Source: Bradyrhizobium sp. WSM471
GTDB lineage: Bacteria; Pseudomonadota; Alphaproteobacteria; Rhizobiales; Xanthobacteraceae
Direction: 5' to 3'
Length of the DNA: 64,000 nucleotides
Assembly: GCF_000244915.1 (NCBI RefSeq)
Contig: NZ_CM001442.1
Coordinates: forward strand, 6,894,012-6,958,011
The position numbers and the translations under genes are program-made. Shown in pieces: positions 34,617-43,646 of the stretch. A model generated the notes under the pieces. That model was not told the DNA's origin, ran no database searches, and saw only the letters and a list, made by a program, of their open reading frames with translations. Every line of letters begins with the position of its first letter. Positions within the stretch are counted from its first letter, which is position 1.

Positions 34617-35456
34617 TCAGAATTTATAGCCGAGGCCCGCGCGGACGGTATTGATGCTGGTGTCGACCGCCGAGCTGAAGCGGATGTATTCGTACTCACC
34701 GCGGAAGAACAGGCCACCGACCAGATTGACGTCAACACCAAGACCGGCGCTGTAGCCGTAGATCAAATGGTTATGCTGGGCGTCCGTCGAGCTCAGCGGC
34801 GCGAGTGTAGTATAAGGGCCTATCAGGGTCGCGCTGATGCGGTCCTGCGCACTGACCGTGCGGATGATGTCGGCATTTCCGAGTGCGAGACCCGCGAACA
34901 TGTAGGGCAGAAAGCATCCCCAGGCGTAAGCCGCGCGGCCGCGGAATGTCGCCATGTCGTTGATGTTGATCGATGACGTGGAGGTCGCCGTGACGTCGTG
35001 AAAATTGCCGTCGGACAGGGCGACGGCGCTGACGCGGCGCTCCGAGGCTGACGCGCTTCCACCGAACTTGCCGTGCAGGTAGCTGAATTCAAGGCCGAGT
35101 ACGACATCGTCCCACTGGGCATTGTAGCCGACGAAAGCGCCGTAGCCGCTGGTGCGCTGCGACGCCTTGCCAAGTCCGAGATTCCACTGCGATACGCCCA
35201 TCTCGCTTTCGATCAAGGTATCGGCCAACAACGCCGCCATCATGTTGCTGGTCGAGCCCTTGAAGTTCTCGTCCGACGAGCCGTAGCCGCCCTGAACGCC
35301 GATATAGCTTCCCTGCCAGTTGACGCCGGACTTGCTCAGGCCGTCGGTGAAGCTGCCGCGCAGTATGGGCAAGTCGGAGAGATCGGCCGCGTGCGCCGCA
35401 GAGACCGTCCCCAACATCGCCGCCGCCAACAAAAGCCTACGCATCGAACGCTCCAT
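34617..35456 (-). CDS. Outer-membrane beta-barrel protein (Omp25/31 type)
   Basis: After a signal peptide (RRLLLAAAMLGTVSAAHAA) come about 250 residues of alternating strands ending in ...NTVRAGLGYKF, with the C-terminal aromatic residue needed for BAM insertion. WQGSYIGVQGGYGSS and YGAFVGYNAQWDDVVLGLE are typical of the small rhizobial porin-like barrels. The start MERSMRR at 35456 or the internal MRR at 35444 is likely; an upstream frame reaches 35483. A second barrel gene lies upstream on the same strand. Confidence 0.85.
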   Translation of the reverse strand: MERSMRRLLLAAAMLGTVSAAHAADLSDLPILRGSFTDGLSKSGVNWQGSYIGVQGGYGSSDENFKGSTSNMMAALLADTLIESEMGVSQWNLGLGKASQRTSGYGAFVGYNAQWDDVVLGLEFSYLHGKFGGSASASERRVSAVALSDGNFHDVTATSTSSININDMATFRGRAAYAWGCFLPYMFAGLALGNADIIRTVSAQDRISATLIGPYTTLAPLSSTDAQHNHLIYGYSAGLGVDVNLVGGLFFRGEYEYIRFSSAVDTSINTVRAGLGYKF

Positions 35457-35554
35457 CGAACTCGAACTTTCGCTCGTGATCATGGCTCGTTAACCTTAAC
35501 CAATGGTTGCGCCGGAGCCTTTCGTCGCCGCGCGCCATGAAAAATACGCAAAGC

Positions 35555-35584
35555 AAAACGGCGCGGGATGATCCCGCGCCGTTA
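35555..35584 (-). terminator. Terminator behind the upstream barrel gene
   Basis: AACGGCGCGGGAT (35557-35569) pairs with ATCCCGCGCCGTT around one base; on the minus strand the stem is followed by TTTTGC. It ends the 35612 gene before the next barrel gene. Confidence 0.75.
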
Positions 35585-35611
35585 AGAAGTCCTAACCAAT
35601 CAGGCTGCCGA

Positions 35612-36439
35612 TCAGCCCTTGGTGACGAGCGGCGGCATGTAGGCCGGCGGGCTGCTGAGATCCCAGCGCACGCCGAGTTTGATGTCGTGCGAGGTGAGCT
35701 CCTTGATCTTGATCGTGGACGGACCCGAGGCGCTGTTGTCGAACAAGCGGTAGTTGCCGGGCGCCGCATCGCCGAGGTTCATGTAGCTGTAGGCCAGTTC
35801 GACGGTGAACCCGGGATTGACCTTGTAGGCGAGACCGGCGTGGGCGGCCCAGGCGAGGTTCCACTTTCCGTTGTCGGCGAAGTAGGCGACGCTGTTGTTG
35901 AGCAGCGGGCTGTACGACACGCCGTCGTCGCGGAAGCCGCTAATCTTGTTGTAGGAGCCGCCGACACCGGCGCCGATGAACGGGGTGATGCACCACCAGG
36001 TGCCGAGATCGACATAGGCATTCGCCATGACGACCCACTCGGACTTGCTGCCGCTGTAATTGTTGACGCCGACGAAGCCGGGTCCAATGACGTTGTCGCT
36101 GCCGTGCAGATTGGCCCTGCCCCGGTACTGGCCGATCACGTCGCCACGGAACCAGTTGTTGAAGCGGTAGCCGACACCGAGATCGAACAGCGTCGCCGAG
36201 TCGAAGCCGAGTCCCTCCGTCGTCTTCGTAAACCCAGGCGCTACGGCGCCCTCGATGCTCTTGGCGCGCTGGTTGGTCATGCCGACGTCGCCGCGCAGAT
36301 ACCAGCCGCCGAAGTCGGCGGGCGGAGCCGGGGGAGCGTACATCGGAGGGGGCGCCGCGATCGGCATGTCGGCGGCGAACGCCATCGAGGAGATCAGGGT
36401 TGCCGCACCCGCGGCAAGGAGAGACTTAACGCTACGCAT
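35612..36439 (-). CDS. Outer-membrane beta-barrel protein (Omp25/31 type)
   Basis: A 275-residue barrel with a signal peptide (LLAAGAATLISSMAFA), a proline-rich segment just behind the cleavage site (PPPMYAPPAPPADFGGWYLRG), and strands such as WFRGDVIGQYRGRANLHG and AYVDLGTWWCITPFIGAGVGG. The C terminus (SPPAYMPPLVTKG) lacks the final phenylalanine common to such barrels, which is unusual. It is followed by a terminator and then a second barrel gene. Confidence 0.85.
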   Translation of the reverse strand: MRSVKSLLAAGAATLISSMAFAADMPIAAPPPMYAPPAPPADFGGWYLRGDVGMTNQRAKSIEGAVAPGFTKTTEGLGFDSATLFDLGVGYRFNNWFRGDVIGQYRGRANLHGSDNVIGPGFVGVNNYSGSKSEWVVMANAYVDLGTWWCITPFIGAGVGGSYNKISGFRDDGVSYSPLLNNSVAYFADNGKWNLAWAAHAGLAYKVNPGFTVELAYSYMNLGDAAPGNYRLFDNSASGPSTIKIKELTSHDIKLGVRWDLSSPPAYMPPLVTKG

Positions 36440-36675
36440 TGGCTTCGTCCTTTTGGCCGGTGAGGCAAATACGGCGCCTCACGTTCTGGAAACTCACGTC
36501 CCGGACGATGCCAGCAAATGTTTAAGCGCCACTTAACCCTAATTTTTAAGGTTGATTTTTTCTAAGCGCACACGCGCGTGCGGCGCGAGCGTTGCAAAAA
36601 TGCAGCGCCAAATGCGACGCCGTCGCCGCATTTCCTAACGATGTATGAAGCCGCGTTGCAGCAAGACAGGATATG

Positions 36676-37926
36676 TTAACGCCCGTGCCGCGGCAGCTTG
36701 GGCAGGAACACCGCAAGCAGGCCAATCGCCGGGAGGTAAGCGCAGACCTGGTAGACGAAGGCGATCGAGGTGTGGTCGGCGAGTTTGCCGAGCACGGCGG
36801 CGCCCAGGCCGCCGATGCCGAACGCGACACCGAAGAACACGCCGGAGATCATGCCGAAGCGATGCGGTACCAGCTCCTGCGCGAACACGATGATCGACGA
36901 CGTCGTCGAGGAGATGATCAGGCCGATGACCACGGACAGCACCGCGCTCGCATAGAGCCCGGCATAGGGCAGCGCCAGCGTGAACGGCAGCGCCCCCAGG
37001 ATCGAAATCCAGATCACGATCTTGCGGCCAAAGCGATCACCCAAGGGACCACCGAGAAAAGCGCCGACCGCGTTCGCCGCGAGGAAAATGAAGAGATACA
37101 TCTGCGCCGCCCGGGTCGACACGCCAAAGCGGTCGATCAGATAGAAGATGTAGTAGCTCGACAGGCTCGAGACATAGAGCTGTTTCGAGAACAGCAGCGC
37201 GACCAGCACGAGGAGCGCAACGACGACGCGACGCGAGTTCGGCGAATCGGGATGGGCTTGAGCCATCGCGGTCTTCTTCGCCTTGATCTGCGGTTCGTAC
37301 CAGCGGCCGATGCGCCAGAGGATGAGGATCGCGAGGAAGGCGATCGAGGAGAACCAGGCGATGCTGCCCTGCCCGAACGGCACGACGATGAGCGCGGCGA
37401 GCACCGGTCCCATCGAGGTGCCAAAACTGCCGCCGAGCTGGAACACCGATTGCGCAAAACCGTAGCGGCCGCCGGAGGCGAGCCGCGCGATGCGCGCCGA
37501 CTCCGGGTGAAACACCGCCGAGCCGAGGCCGACCAGCGCGGCGGCGACGAGGATGACCAGATATTGGTGGGCGGCACTGAGCAGCAACAGACCGAAGAAG
37601 GTCGAGGCCATGCCGATCGACAACGAATAGGGCTGCGCCTTCTTGTCGGTATAGTGGCCGACCACCGGCTGGAGCAGCGAGGCCGTGAACTGGAAGGCCA
37701 GCGTGATCATGCCGATCTGCGCGAAGTCGAGCGCGTAGGTGTCCTTCAGGATCGGATACACGGAAGCGATCAGCGACTGCATGGTGTCGTTGAGGAAGTG
37801 CGAGAAGCTGATGCCGGCCAGCACGACATAAGCCGGCCCCGCGGCACCTTTGGCGGCGGGCGCGACGTCACCGACGATGACGGGCTCGGTCAGTGTTTCC
37901 TCTGAGACGACGACAGGCTTGTTCAA
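36676..37926 (-). CDS. MFS exporter of the fosmidomycin-resistance (Fsr) type
   Basis: A 416-residue permease with about 12 helices. SFSHFLNDTMQSLIASVYPILKD is the opening of the Fsr family, and GHYTDKKAQPYSLSIGM is its helix 2-3 loop. Late residues include FGMISGVFFGVAFGIGGLGAAV. The start is unsure: TTG 37926 gives NKPVVVSEE..., while an upstream frame reaches 38073 with no homology-like sequence. The exported molecule is unknown. Confidence 0.82.
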   Translation of the reverse strand: MNKPVVVSEETLTEPVIVGDVAPAAKGAAGPAYVVLAGISFSHFLNDTMQSLIASVYPILKDTYALDFAQIGMITLAFQFTASLLQPVVGHYTDKKAQPYSLSIGMASTFFGLLLLSAAHQYLVILVAAALVGLGSAVFHPESARIARLASGGRYGFAQSVFQLGGSFGTSMGPVLAALIVVPFGQGSIAWFSSIAFLAILILWRIGRWYEPQIKAKKTAMAQAHPDSPNSRRVVVALLVLVALLFSKQLYVSSLSSYYIFYLIDRFGVSTRAAQMYLFIFLAANAVGAFLGGPLGDRFGRKIVIWISILGALPFTLALPYAGLYASAVLSVVIGLIISSTTSSIIVFAQELVPHRFGMISGVFFGVAFGIGGLGAAVLGKLADHTSIAFVYQVCAYLPAIGLLAVFLPKLPRHGR

Positions 37927-38018
37927 TGGAGCATCCCGGCGGGCGCGGCAGATTGCTGCGACAAGCTGATTACGATGCACGCGGCGACCGATCCACCGCC
38001 AAACCCCCATGGCTGGGA

Positions 38019-38145
38019 TGCGCTTCGCTCCATCCCTTGCGGGAGTTCGTAGTCCGGATGGAGCGAAGCGCAATCCGGGGCCGTTCGCTTGTTGCAGGAT
38101 TCCCGGATTTCGCTGCGCTCCATCCGGGCTACGATCGTTCTCGCG
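38019..38145. repeat. Dispersed palindromes upstream of the Fsr-type gene
   Basis: TGCGCTTCGCTCCATCC (38019-38035) recurs inverted at 38056-38072, and a third variant (TTCGCTGCGCTCCATCC) follows near 38118-38137. Fragments of the same wording end the CWC protein gene at about 60190-60218. Confidence 0.75.
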
Positions 38146-38152
38146 TAGCGCC

Positions 38153-39496
38153 TCAGGCCGCGGCCTGCCCGAGTGCGGAGACGATGGTATCGACGACGTC
38201 CTCGACCAGGATGCGATCCTCGCCCTCGCCCATGACGCGGATCACCGGCTCGGTGCCGGAGGAGCGGATCAGCAGGCGGCCGTGGCCGTTGAGCCGCTGC
38301 TCGCCGTCGGAGATCGCCGACTTGACGTCGGAATTGTCGAGCGGCTTGCCGCCCTTGTGACGGACGTTCTTCAGGATCTGCGGCAGCGGATCGAAGCGGT
38401 GGCAGACTTCCGACACCGGCCGGCGCAACTTCTGCACGACGGCAAGCACCTGCAATGCGGCGACGAAGCCGTCGCCGGTGGTGGCGTAGTCGGACAGGAT
38501 GATGTGGCCGGACTGCTCGCCTCCGAGATTGTAGCCGCCGTTCAGCATCTGCTCGAGCACGTAGCGATCGCCGACCGGCGTGCGCACGAGATCGAGCCCT
38601 TGCGCATTGAGGAAGCGCTCGAGCCCGAGATTCGACATCACGGTGGCGACGATGCCCGATCGCGACAGCCGACCGTCTTCCTTCCAGCTCTGCGCGATCA
38701 CCGCGAGCAGCTGGTCGCCGTCGACGACGTGGCCGCGCTCATCGACCAGGATGACGCGATCGGCGTCACCGTCGAGCGCGATGCCGATGTCGGCGCGCAT
38801 CTCGCGGACCTTCTTCGACAGCGCTTCGGGCGAGGTGGAGCCGCATTCCTTGTTGATGTTGAAGCCGTCGGGCTCGACGCCGATCGGAATCACGTCGGCG
38901 CCCAGCTCCCACAGCGCTTCCGGCACCACCTTGTAGGCGGCGCCATTGGCGCAATCGACCACGACGCGCAAGCCGTCGAGCGACAGATCGCGCGGCAGCG
39001 TGCGCTTGGCGAATTCGATGTAGCGGTCATGCACGCCGTCGATGCGGCGGGCGCGGCCGAGACTGGCGCTCTGGGCGAGACGCTTGTCGATGGGCTCGTC
39101 GAGCAGCTGCTCGATCTGCTTCTCGACATCGTCGGAGAGCTTGAATCCCTGCGGGCCGAACAGCTTGATGCCGTTGTCCTCGAACAGATTGTGCGAGGCG
39201 GAGATCATCACGCCGAGATCGGCGCGCATCGACTTGGTCAGCATCGCGACCGCCGGCGTCGGCATCGGGCCGACCAGCAGCACATCCATGCCGACGGAGG
39301 TGAAGCCCGCCACCATGGCGTATTCGATCATGTAGCCGGACAGGCGGGTGTCCTTGCCGATCACGACCCTGTGGCGGTGGTCACCGCGCTGAAACGCCAG
39401 GCCTGCGGCCTGCCCGACCTTGAGCGCGAGCTCCGGCGTGATCAGTCCGTTGGCGCGGCCCCGGATCCCGTCCGTCCCGAAATATTTGCGGCTCAT
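38153..39496 (-). CDS. glmM: Phosphoglucosamine mutase
   Basis: GlmM converts glucosamine-6-phosphate to glucosamine-1-phosphate for peptidoglycan and lipopolysaccharide. The 447 residues start [16 protein letters not shown], contain the catalytic phosphoserine in [19 protein letters not shown], the metal loop [14 protein letters not shown], and the late [15 protein letters not shown] phosphate loop. All are canonical. The ATG at 39496 has GGGGGACGAG upstream; a further 22 residues in frame are unlike the family. It is monocistronic here. Confidence 0.96.
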   Translation of the reverse strand: MSRKYFGTDGIRGRANGLITPELALKVGQAAGLAFQRGDHRHRVVIGKDTRLSGYMIEYAMVAGFTSVGMDVLLVGPMPTPAVAMLTKSMRADLGVMISASHNLFEDNGIKLFGPQGFKLSDDVEKQIEQLLDEPIDKRLAQSASLGRARRIDGVHDRYIEFAKRTLPRDLSLDGLRVVVDCANGAAYKVVPEALWELGADVIPIGVEPDGFNINKECGSTSPEALSKKVREMRADIGIALDGDADRVILVDERGHVVDGDQLLAVIAQSWKEDGRLSRSGIVATVMSNLGLERFLNAQGLDLVRTPVGDRYVLEQMLNGGYNLGGEQSGHIILSDYATTGDGFVAALQVLAVVQKLRRPVSEVCHRFDPLPQILKNVRHKGGKPLDNSDVKSAISDGEQRLNGHGRLLIRSSGTEPVIRVMGEGEDRILVEDVVDTIVSALGQAAA

Positions 39497-39716
39497 CTCG
39501 TCCCCCACGCGACAACCAGGGATCCCCAATACAACCTGCGGGTGCCCTGGCGGGACCCGCATCCCTGATTTGCTGAGGTCTTATAAAGCCATCGCGGCTA
39601 ACTTGGCTTCAAAAAATATGATGAATCATTACGGAACCGGGCGTACCCCGGTGCCGGTAACGTGTTGTTAACACTATATTTCCAGCGAGGACGCCGGAAC
39701 AGGGCGGAACCCGCGC

Positions 39717-40019
<303 letters not shown>

Positions 40020-40021
40020 TC

Positions 40022-41158
40022 ATGAAGCACATCACCTGTATCGACGATCTTCGCACACTGCATCAGCGCCGCGTGCCGAAGGCGTTCTTCGATTATTGCG
40101 ACCGCGGCTCCTACGCCGAGGAAACGCTGCGCGCCAACCGCGAAGACATGCAGGCGATCAAGTTCCGCCAGCGCATCCTGGTCGACGTCTCCAAACGCGA
40201 CACTTCCACCACGATCCTCGGCGAGCCCTCGACCATGCCGCTGATACTCGCGCCGGTGGGCCTGCTCGGCATGCAGCATGGCGATGGTGAGATCCATGCC
40301 TGCCGCGCCGCGCAAGCCGCCGGTATCCCGTTCACGCAGTCGACGATGTCGATCTGCTCGATCGAGGACATCGCGGCCAGTGTCGAGAAGCCGTTCTGGT
40401 TCCAGCTCTACGTGATGAAAGACCGCGGCTTCATCAAGGAATTGATCCAGCGCGCGATCGCGGCGAAATGCTCCGCGCTGGTGCTGACCGTTGACCTGCA
40501 AGTGATCGGCCAGCGCCACGCCGACATCAAGAACGGCATGACGGTTCCACCGGAATGGTCGCTCTCGAAGCTGTTGGATTTCGCCAGCAAGCCCACCTGG
40601 GTCTCCGGCGTGCTGCAAGGCAAGCGTCGCACCTTCGGCAACATCGCCGGCCATGTGAAGAACACCGGGGACCTCAATCGCCTCGCGGAGTGGACGGCCT
40701 CGCAGTTCGATACGTCCCTGAACTGGAAGGACGTCGAGTGGGTCCGTAGCATCTGGCCGGGCAAGCTGATCATCAAGGGCATTCTGGACGTCGAGGACGC
40801 CGAGGAAGCCGCGAAGACCGGCGCGCAGGCCCTCGTCGTGTCGAACCATGGCGGCCGTCAGCTCGACGGCGCGCCGTCATCCATCGAGGTGCTGCCCGAG
40901 ATCGCCGAGGCGGTCGGTGACAGGATGGAGATCATGTTCGACGGCGGCATCCGCTCCGGCCAGGACGTGATGCGCGCGCTCGCGCTCGGCGCAAGGTCCT
41001 GCATGATCGGCCGCGCCTACGCCTATGGCCTTGGCGCCGGCGGCCAGGCCGGCGTCGCCAAGGCGATCGACATCATCCAGAAGGAGCTGCTCACCACCAT
41101 GGGCCTGTGCGGCGTCAACAGGATTGACGAGATCGACGAACATATCATCGCGATGTGA
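40022..41158 (+). CDS. lldD: FMN-dependent alpha-hydroxy-acid dehydrogenase (L-lactate dehydrogenase type)
   Basis: This enzyme oxidises L-lactate or a related 2-hydroxy acid with FMN and passes electrons to the quinone pool. The 378 residues have the family order: TCIDDLRTLHQRRVPKAFFDY, PLILAPVGLLGMQHGDGEI, the substrate and FMN region FWFQLYVMKDRG, LVLTVDLQVIGQRHADIKNG, LIIKGILDVEDAEEAAKTGA, and the SNHGGRQLDGAPSSIEVLPE active-site segment with its histidine, then MFDGGIRSGQDVMRAL. The symbol is by family; glycolate or mandelate as substrate is not excluded. Confidence 0.87.
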   Translation: MKHITCIDDLRTLHQRRVPKAFFDYCDRGSYAEETLRANREDMQAIKFRQRILVDVSKRDTSTTILGEPSTMPLILAPVGLLGMQHGDGEIHACRAAQAAGIPFTQSTMSICSIEDIAASVEKPFWFQLYVMKDRGFIKELIQRAIAAKCSALVLTVDLQVIGQRHADIKNGMTVPPEWSLSKLLDFASKPTWVSGVLQGKRRTFGNIAGHVKNTGDLNRLAEWTASQFDTSLNWKDVEWVRSIWPGKLIIKGILDVEDAEEAAKTGAQALVVSNHGGRQLDGAPSSIEVLPEIAEAVGDRMEIMFDGGIRSGQDVMRALALGARSCMIGRAYAYGLGAGGQAGVAKAIDIIQKELLTTMGLCGVNRIDEIDEHIIAM

Positions 41159-41188
41159 GCGTCTACCGGGATGCAGCTGCAATAACAG

Positions 41189-41349
41189 CTGTCGTCCCGG
41201 ACAAGCGCAGCGAAGCGGAGCGCTGATCCGGGACCCATAACCACAGGGAAGCGTGGTTACGGGGGACTCGGAGCAACCTGCATCGCGCAACAACTTCTCC
41301 CTGTGGTTATGGGTCCCGGATCTGCGCTTACGCTTGTCCGGGACGACAG
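41189..41349. repeat. Long inverted repeat (19-bp and 25-bp perfect arms)
   Basis: CTGTCGTCCCGGACAAGCG (41189-41207) recurs inverted at 41331-41349, and the 25 bases 41225-41249 recur inverted at 41298-41322. The two arm pairs nest, so the region would fold into one long stem with a roughly 48-base tip. It lies between the flavoenzyme gene and the converging secreted-protein gene. Confidence 0.8.
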
Positions 41350-41388
41350 TGGAATTTGTTGCGGCAGTTGCGCTCTATATTTCTCGCC

Positions 41389-42012
41389 TCACATCGGCGG
41401 CGTCACCCCATCCCTGCCGACGTTGACGCGGTTGGCTTCCAGCGAACCATCGTCCTTCTTCACCGCACCGAAAATGATCAGCTTGGCTCCCGGCTTGAGC
41501 TCGGATTTGTCGCTGGCGACGAAGGTGACGATCGGCGTGTCCGGGGGCACCACGACTTTCTTCTCACCGTCCTTGTACTTCACCGTGATGTTCTGGCCGT
41601 CGGTGCCCTTCACCGTCTGCGCCACGGTGGCGTTGGTCATGGTCGAGTTGGCGCGCGCATCCCAGGGACGAAAACCTTCGGCCGCGCCGCGCTGGTTTTC
41701 GGGGAAGATGTGCACCGCGATCGCCTTCTGGGTGCCGTCGGGCTCGGGCAGGCCGGTGACGCCGATATAGGAGCCGTCCTTGATCTCCGACAACGACGTC
41801 TTCACCACCGCGAAGACGGCGACGTTGTCGGTCATGCGCACCTTCACGTCGCTGCCTTCGCGGGTCTTGATGCCGAGCGTGTTGCCGTCGACGCTCTCGA
41901 TGGCGCCGCGGATGCGGACCGTCGACGGCTGCTGCGCCAGGGCGGATGACGTAACGATGCAGGCGGCGAATGCGGCCACGCCAATACGTGATATCCAGGT
42001 TCTCTTCGACAT
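41389..42012 (-). CDS. Secreted protein of unknown function, tandem copy 2
   Basis: A 207-residue protein with a signal peptide (IGVAAFAACIVTSSALAQ), then RGAIESVDGNTLGIKTREG, GSYIGVTGLPEPDGTQKAIA and VHIFPENQRGAAEGFRPWD, and a second part with ITVKYKDGEKKVVVPPDTPIV and an ANRVNVGRDGVTPPM end. It is a beta-rich periplasmic protein, possibly of the DUF5666 kind. The 42028 gene is a clear paralogue with the same layout and end, 15 bases upstream. Function unknown. Confidence 0.72.
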   Translation of the reverse strand: MSKRTWISRIGVAAFAACIVTSSALAQQPSTVRIRGAIESVDGNTLGIKTREGSDVKVRMTDNVAVFAVVKTSLSEIKDGSYIGVTGLPEPDGTQKAIAVHIFPENQRGAAEGFRPWDARANSTMTNATVAQTVKGTDGQNITVKYKDGEKKVVVPPDTPIVTFVASDKSELKPGAKLIIFGAVKKDDGSLEANRVNVGRDGVTPPM

Positions 42013-42027
42013 GTTGTTATTCTCCGC

Positions 42028-42654
42028 TCACATCGGCGGCGTCAGGCCGTCGCGGCCGACACTGACGCGGTTGGTTTCGAACGAGCCGTCCGGCAGCTGC
42101 TTCATGAAGGCGATCACCTTGGCGCCGGCCTTGAGATCGGATTTGTCGCCGGGCACGAAGGTCACCACCGGCGTATTGTCGGCAACGAACACCTTCTTCT
42201 CGCCGTCCTTGTACTTGACCAGCAGCGTATGGCCGTCATTGCCGACCACGCTCTCCGCGACGGTCGCATTGGTCATGCTGGAATTGGGCTTGAGGTCATA
42301 GGGGCGCGAGCCCTCGCCGGTGCCGCGCATGCTCTCCGGAAACACGTGGACCTCGACCGCGTTCGCGCCGCCGTCCGGTCCCGGCACGGTGGTGGCGCCG
42401 ACGAAGGAGCCGGGCTTGATGTCGGCAAGTGAAATCCTGGTAATGCCCGACACGTTCACGTCGGAGGCGATGTGCAGCTTGACATCCTCGCCGCTGCGCG
42501 CCTTGACCTCCATCGTGTCACCGTTGACGCTTTCGATCGTGCCGCGCACGCGCGTCGGCACCGGCGCCCTTTGCGCAAGTGCCGAGAGGGTCGAGACGGC
42601 CACCATCGCGACGGCGATGAGCGGACGTGTGAAAGTTGCACGTTGAACAGACAT
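42028..42654 (-). CDS. Secreted protein of unknown function, tandem copy 1
   Basis: A 208-residue paralogue of the next gene: signal peptide (LIAVAMVAVSTLSALAQ), RGTIESVNGDTMEVKARSG, GSFVGATTVPGPDGGANAVEV, HVFPESMRGTGEGSRPYDL, LVKYKDGEKKVFVADNTPVV and SVGRDGLTPPM. The shared blocks are in the same order with moderate divergence, so the duplication is old. The 15-base gap and equal orientation indicate one transcript. Confidence 0.72.
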   Translation of the reverse strand: MSVQRATFTRPLIAVAMVAVSTLSALAQRAPVPTRVRGTIESVNGDTMEVKARSGEDVKLHIASDVNVSGITRISLADIKPGSFVGATTVPGPDGGANAVEVHVFPESMRGTGEGSRPYDLKPNSSMTNATVAESVVGNDGHTLLVKYKDGEKKVFVADNTPVVTFVPGDKSDLKAGAKVIAFMKQLPDGSFETNRVSVGRDGLTPPM

Positions 42655-42719
42655 GATGGTCTCCGATTGTCCCTATCGCCCTTACGGACATAGAACTCCG
42701 GAGGTTACGCGCTATTCTC

Positions 42720-43559
42720 TCAAGTCTTTGTGAGATCGGCCTCGACCAGCGCACGCAGCTCTGCCGTGACCTGCGGTCGCTGGCCAAACCACAGCTCGAA
42801 GCCGCGGACCGCCTGATGCAGCAGCATGCCGAGCCCGTCGGCGGTCTTCAGCCCGCGCGCCTTTGCGGCCGCGAGCAGCGGCGTCACCAACGGGACATAG
42901 ACGAGATCGGCGACCACGGCACCATCCGGCAGGCGCGCCACTTCAAGGTCGAGTGAAGGCTGACCGTGCATGCCGAGCGAGGTCGTGTTCACGAGAAGTT
43001 TTGCGCGCGGCAGGACGTCGTCGATGTCGTCCCAGGCAACAGGATGCACCTTCGGCCCGAACTGCCTTGCAAGCATCTCGGCCCGGCCGATGGTGCGATT
43101 GGCGAGATGCACGCAGCTGATGCCGCGTTCGAGCAACCCGAACACGATGGCGCGCGCGGAGCCGCCGGCGCCGAGCACCAGCGCCTCGCTGGCTGCGTCC
43201 CAGCCGGGCGCGCTGGCATCGAGATTGCCGATAAAGCCTTCGACGTCGGTGTTGGTCGAGCGCAGCTCGCCGTCAGCAAACCACAGCGTGTTGGCCGCAC
43301 CGACCGCTCGCGCGCGGGCATCGGGCGTCGAGAGCTCGAGCACGCCCTCCTTGTGGGGGATGGTGACGTTGGCGCCGACGAAGCCGCGCAGCGACAGCCG
43401 CAACACGAAGTCGCGCAAATTATCCGGTGGAACCGCCTCGATGACATAGCCGCCCTCGATCCCGAGCGTGCGCAGCCAGTAACGATGGATCAGCGGCGAG
43501 CGCGAATGCGCAGCCGGCCATCCAATCAGACAGGCTGCGGGAGCCTTGGTCACGGTCAT
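42720..43559 (-). CDS. aroE: Shikimate dehydrogenase
   Basis: AroE reduces 3-dehydroshikimate with NADPH in aromatic amino-acid synthesis. The 279 residues contain IGWPAAHSRSPLIHRYWL (substrate-binding serines), VGANVTIPHKEGVLEL with the catalytic lysine, STNTDVEGFIGNL with the partner aspartate, the NADP loop VLGAGGSARAIVFGL, and the late GLGMLLHQAVRGFELWFG. All catalytic positions are present. The next gene downstream, a SulP transporter, points the same way but lies beyond it. Confidence 0.95.
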   Translation of the reverse strand: MTVTKAPAACLIGWPAAHSRSPLIHRYWLRTLGIEGGYVIEAVPPDNLRDFVLRLSLRGFVGANVTIPHKEGVLELSTPDARARAVGAANTLWFADGELRSTNTDVEGFIGNLDASAPGWDAASEALVLGAGGSARAIVFGLLERGISCVHLANRTIGRAEMLARQFGPKVHPVAWDDIDDVLPRAKLLVNTTSLGMHGQPSLDLEVARLPDGAVVADLVYVPLVTPLLAAAKARGLKTADGLGMLLHQAVRGFELWFGQRPQVTAELRALVEADLTKT

Positions 43560-43646
43560 CTTCCCCTGGGATCGTTTCGGAGGCGATCCATTTCGCGTCC
43601 CGCAGGCCCTGTCAAGCGCGCGGGCCCTCTCGGGAGAGGCTCGACG

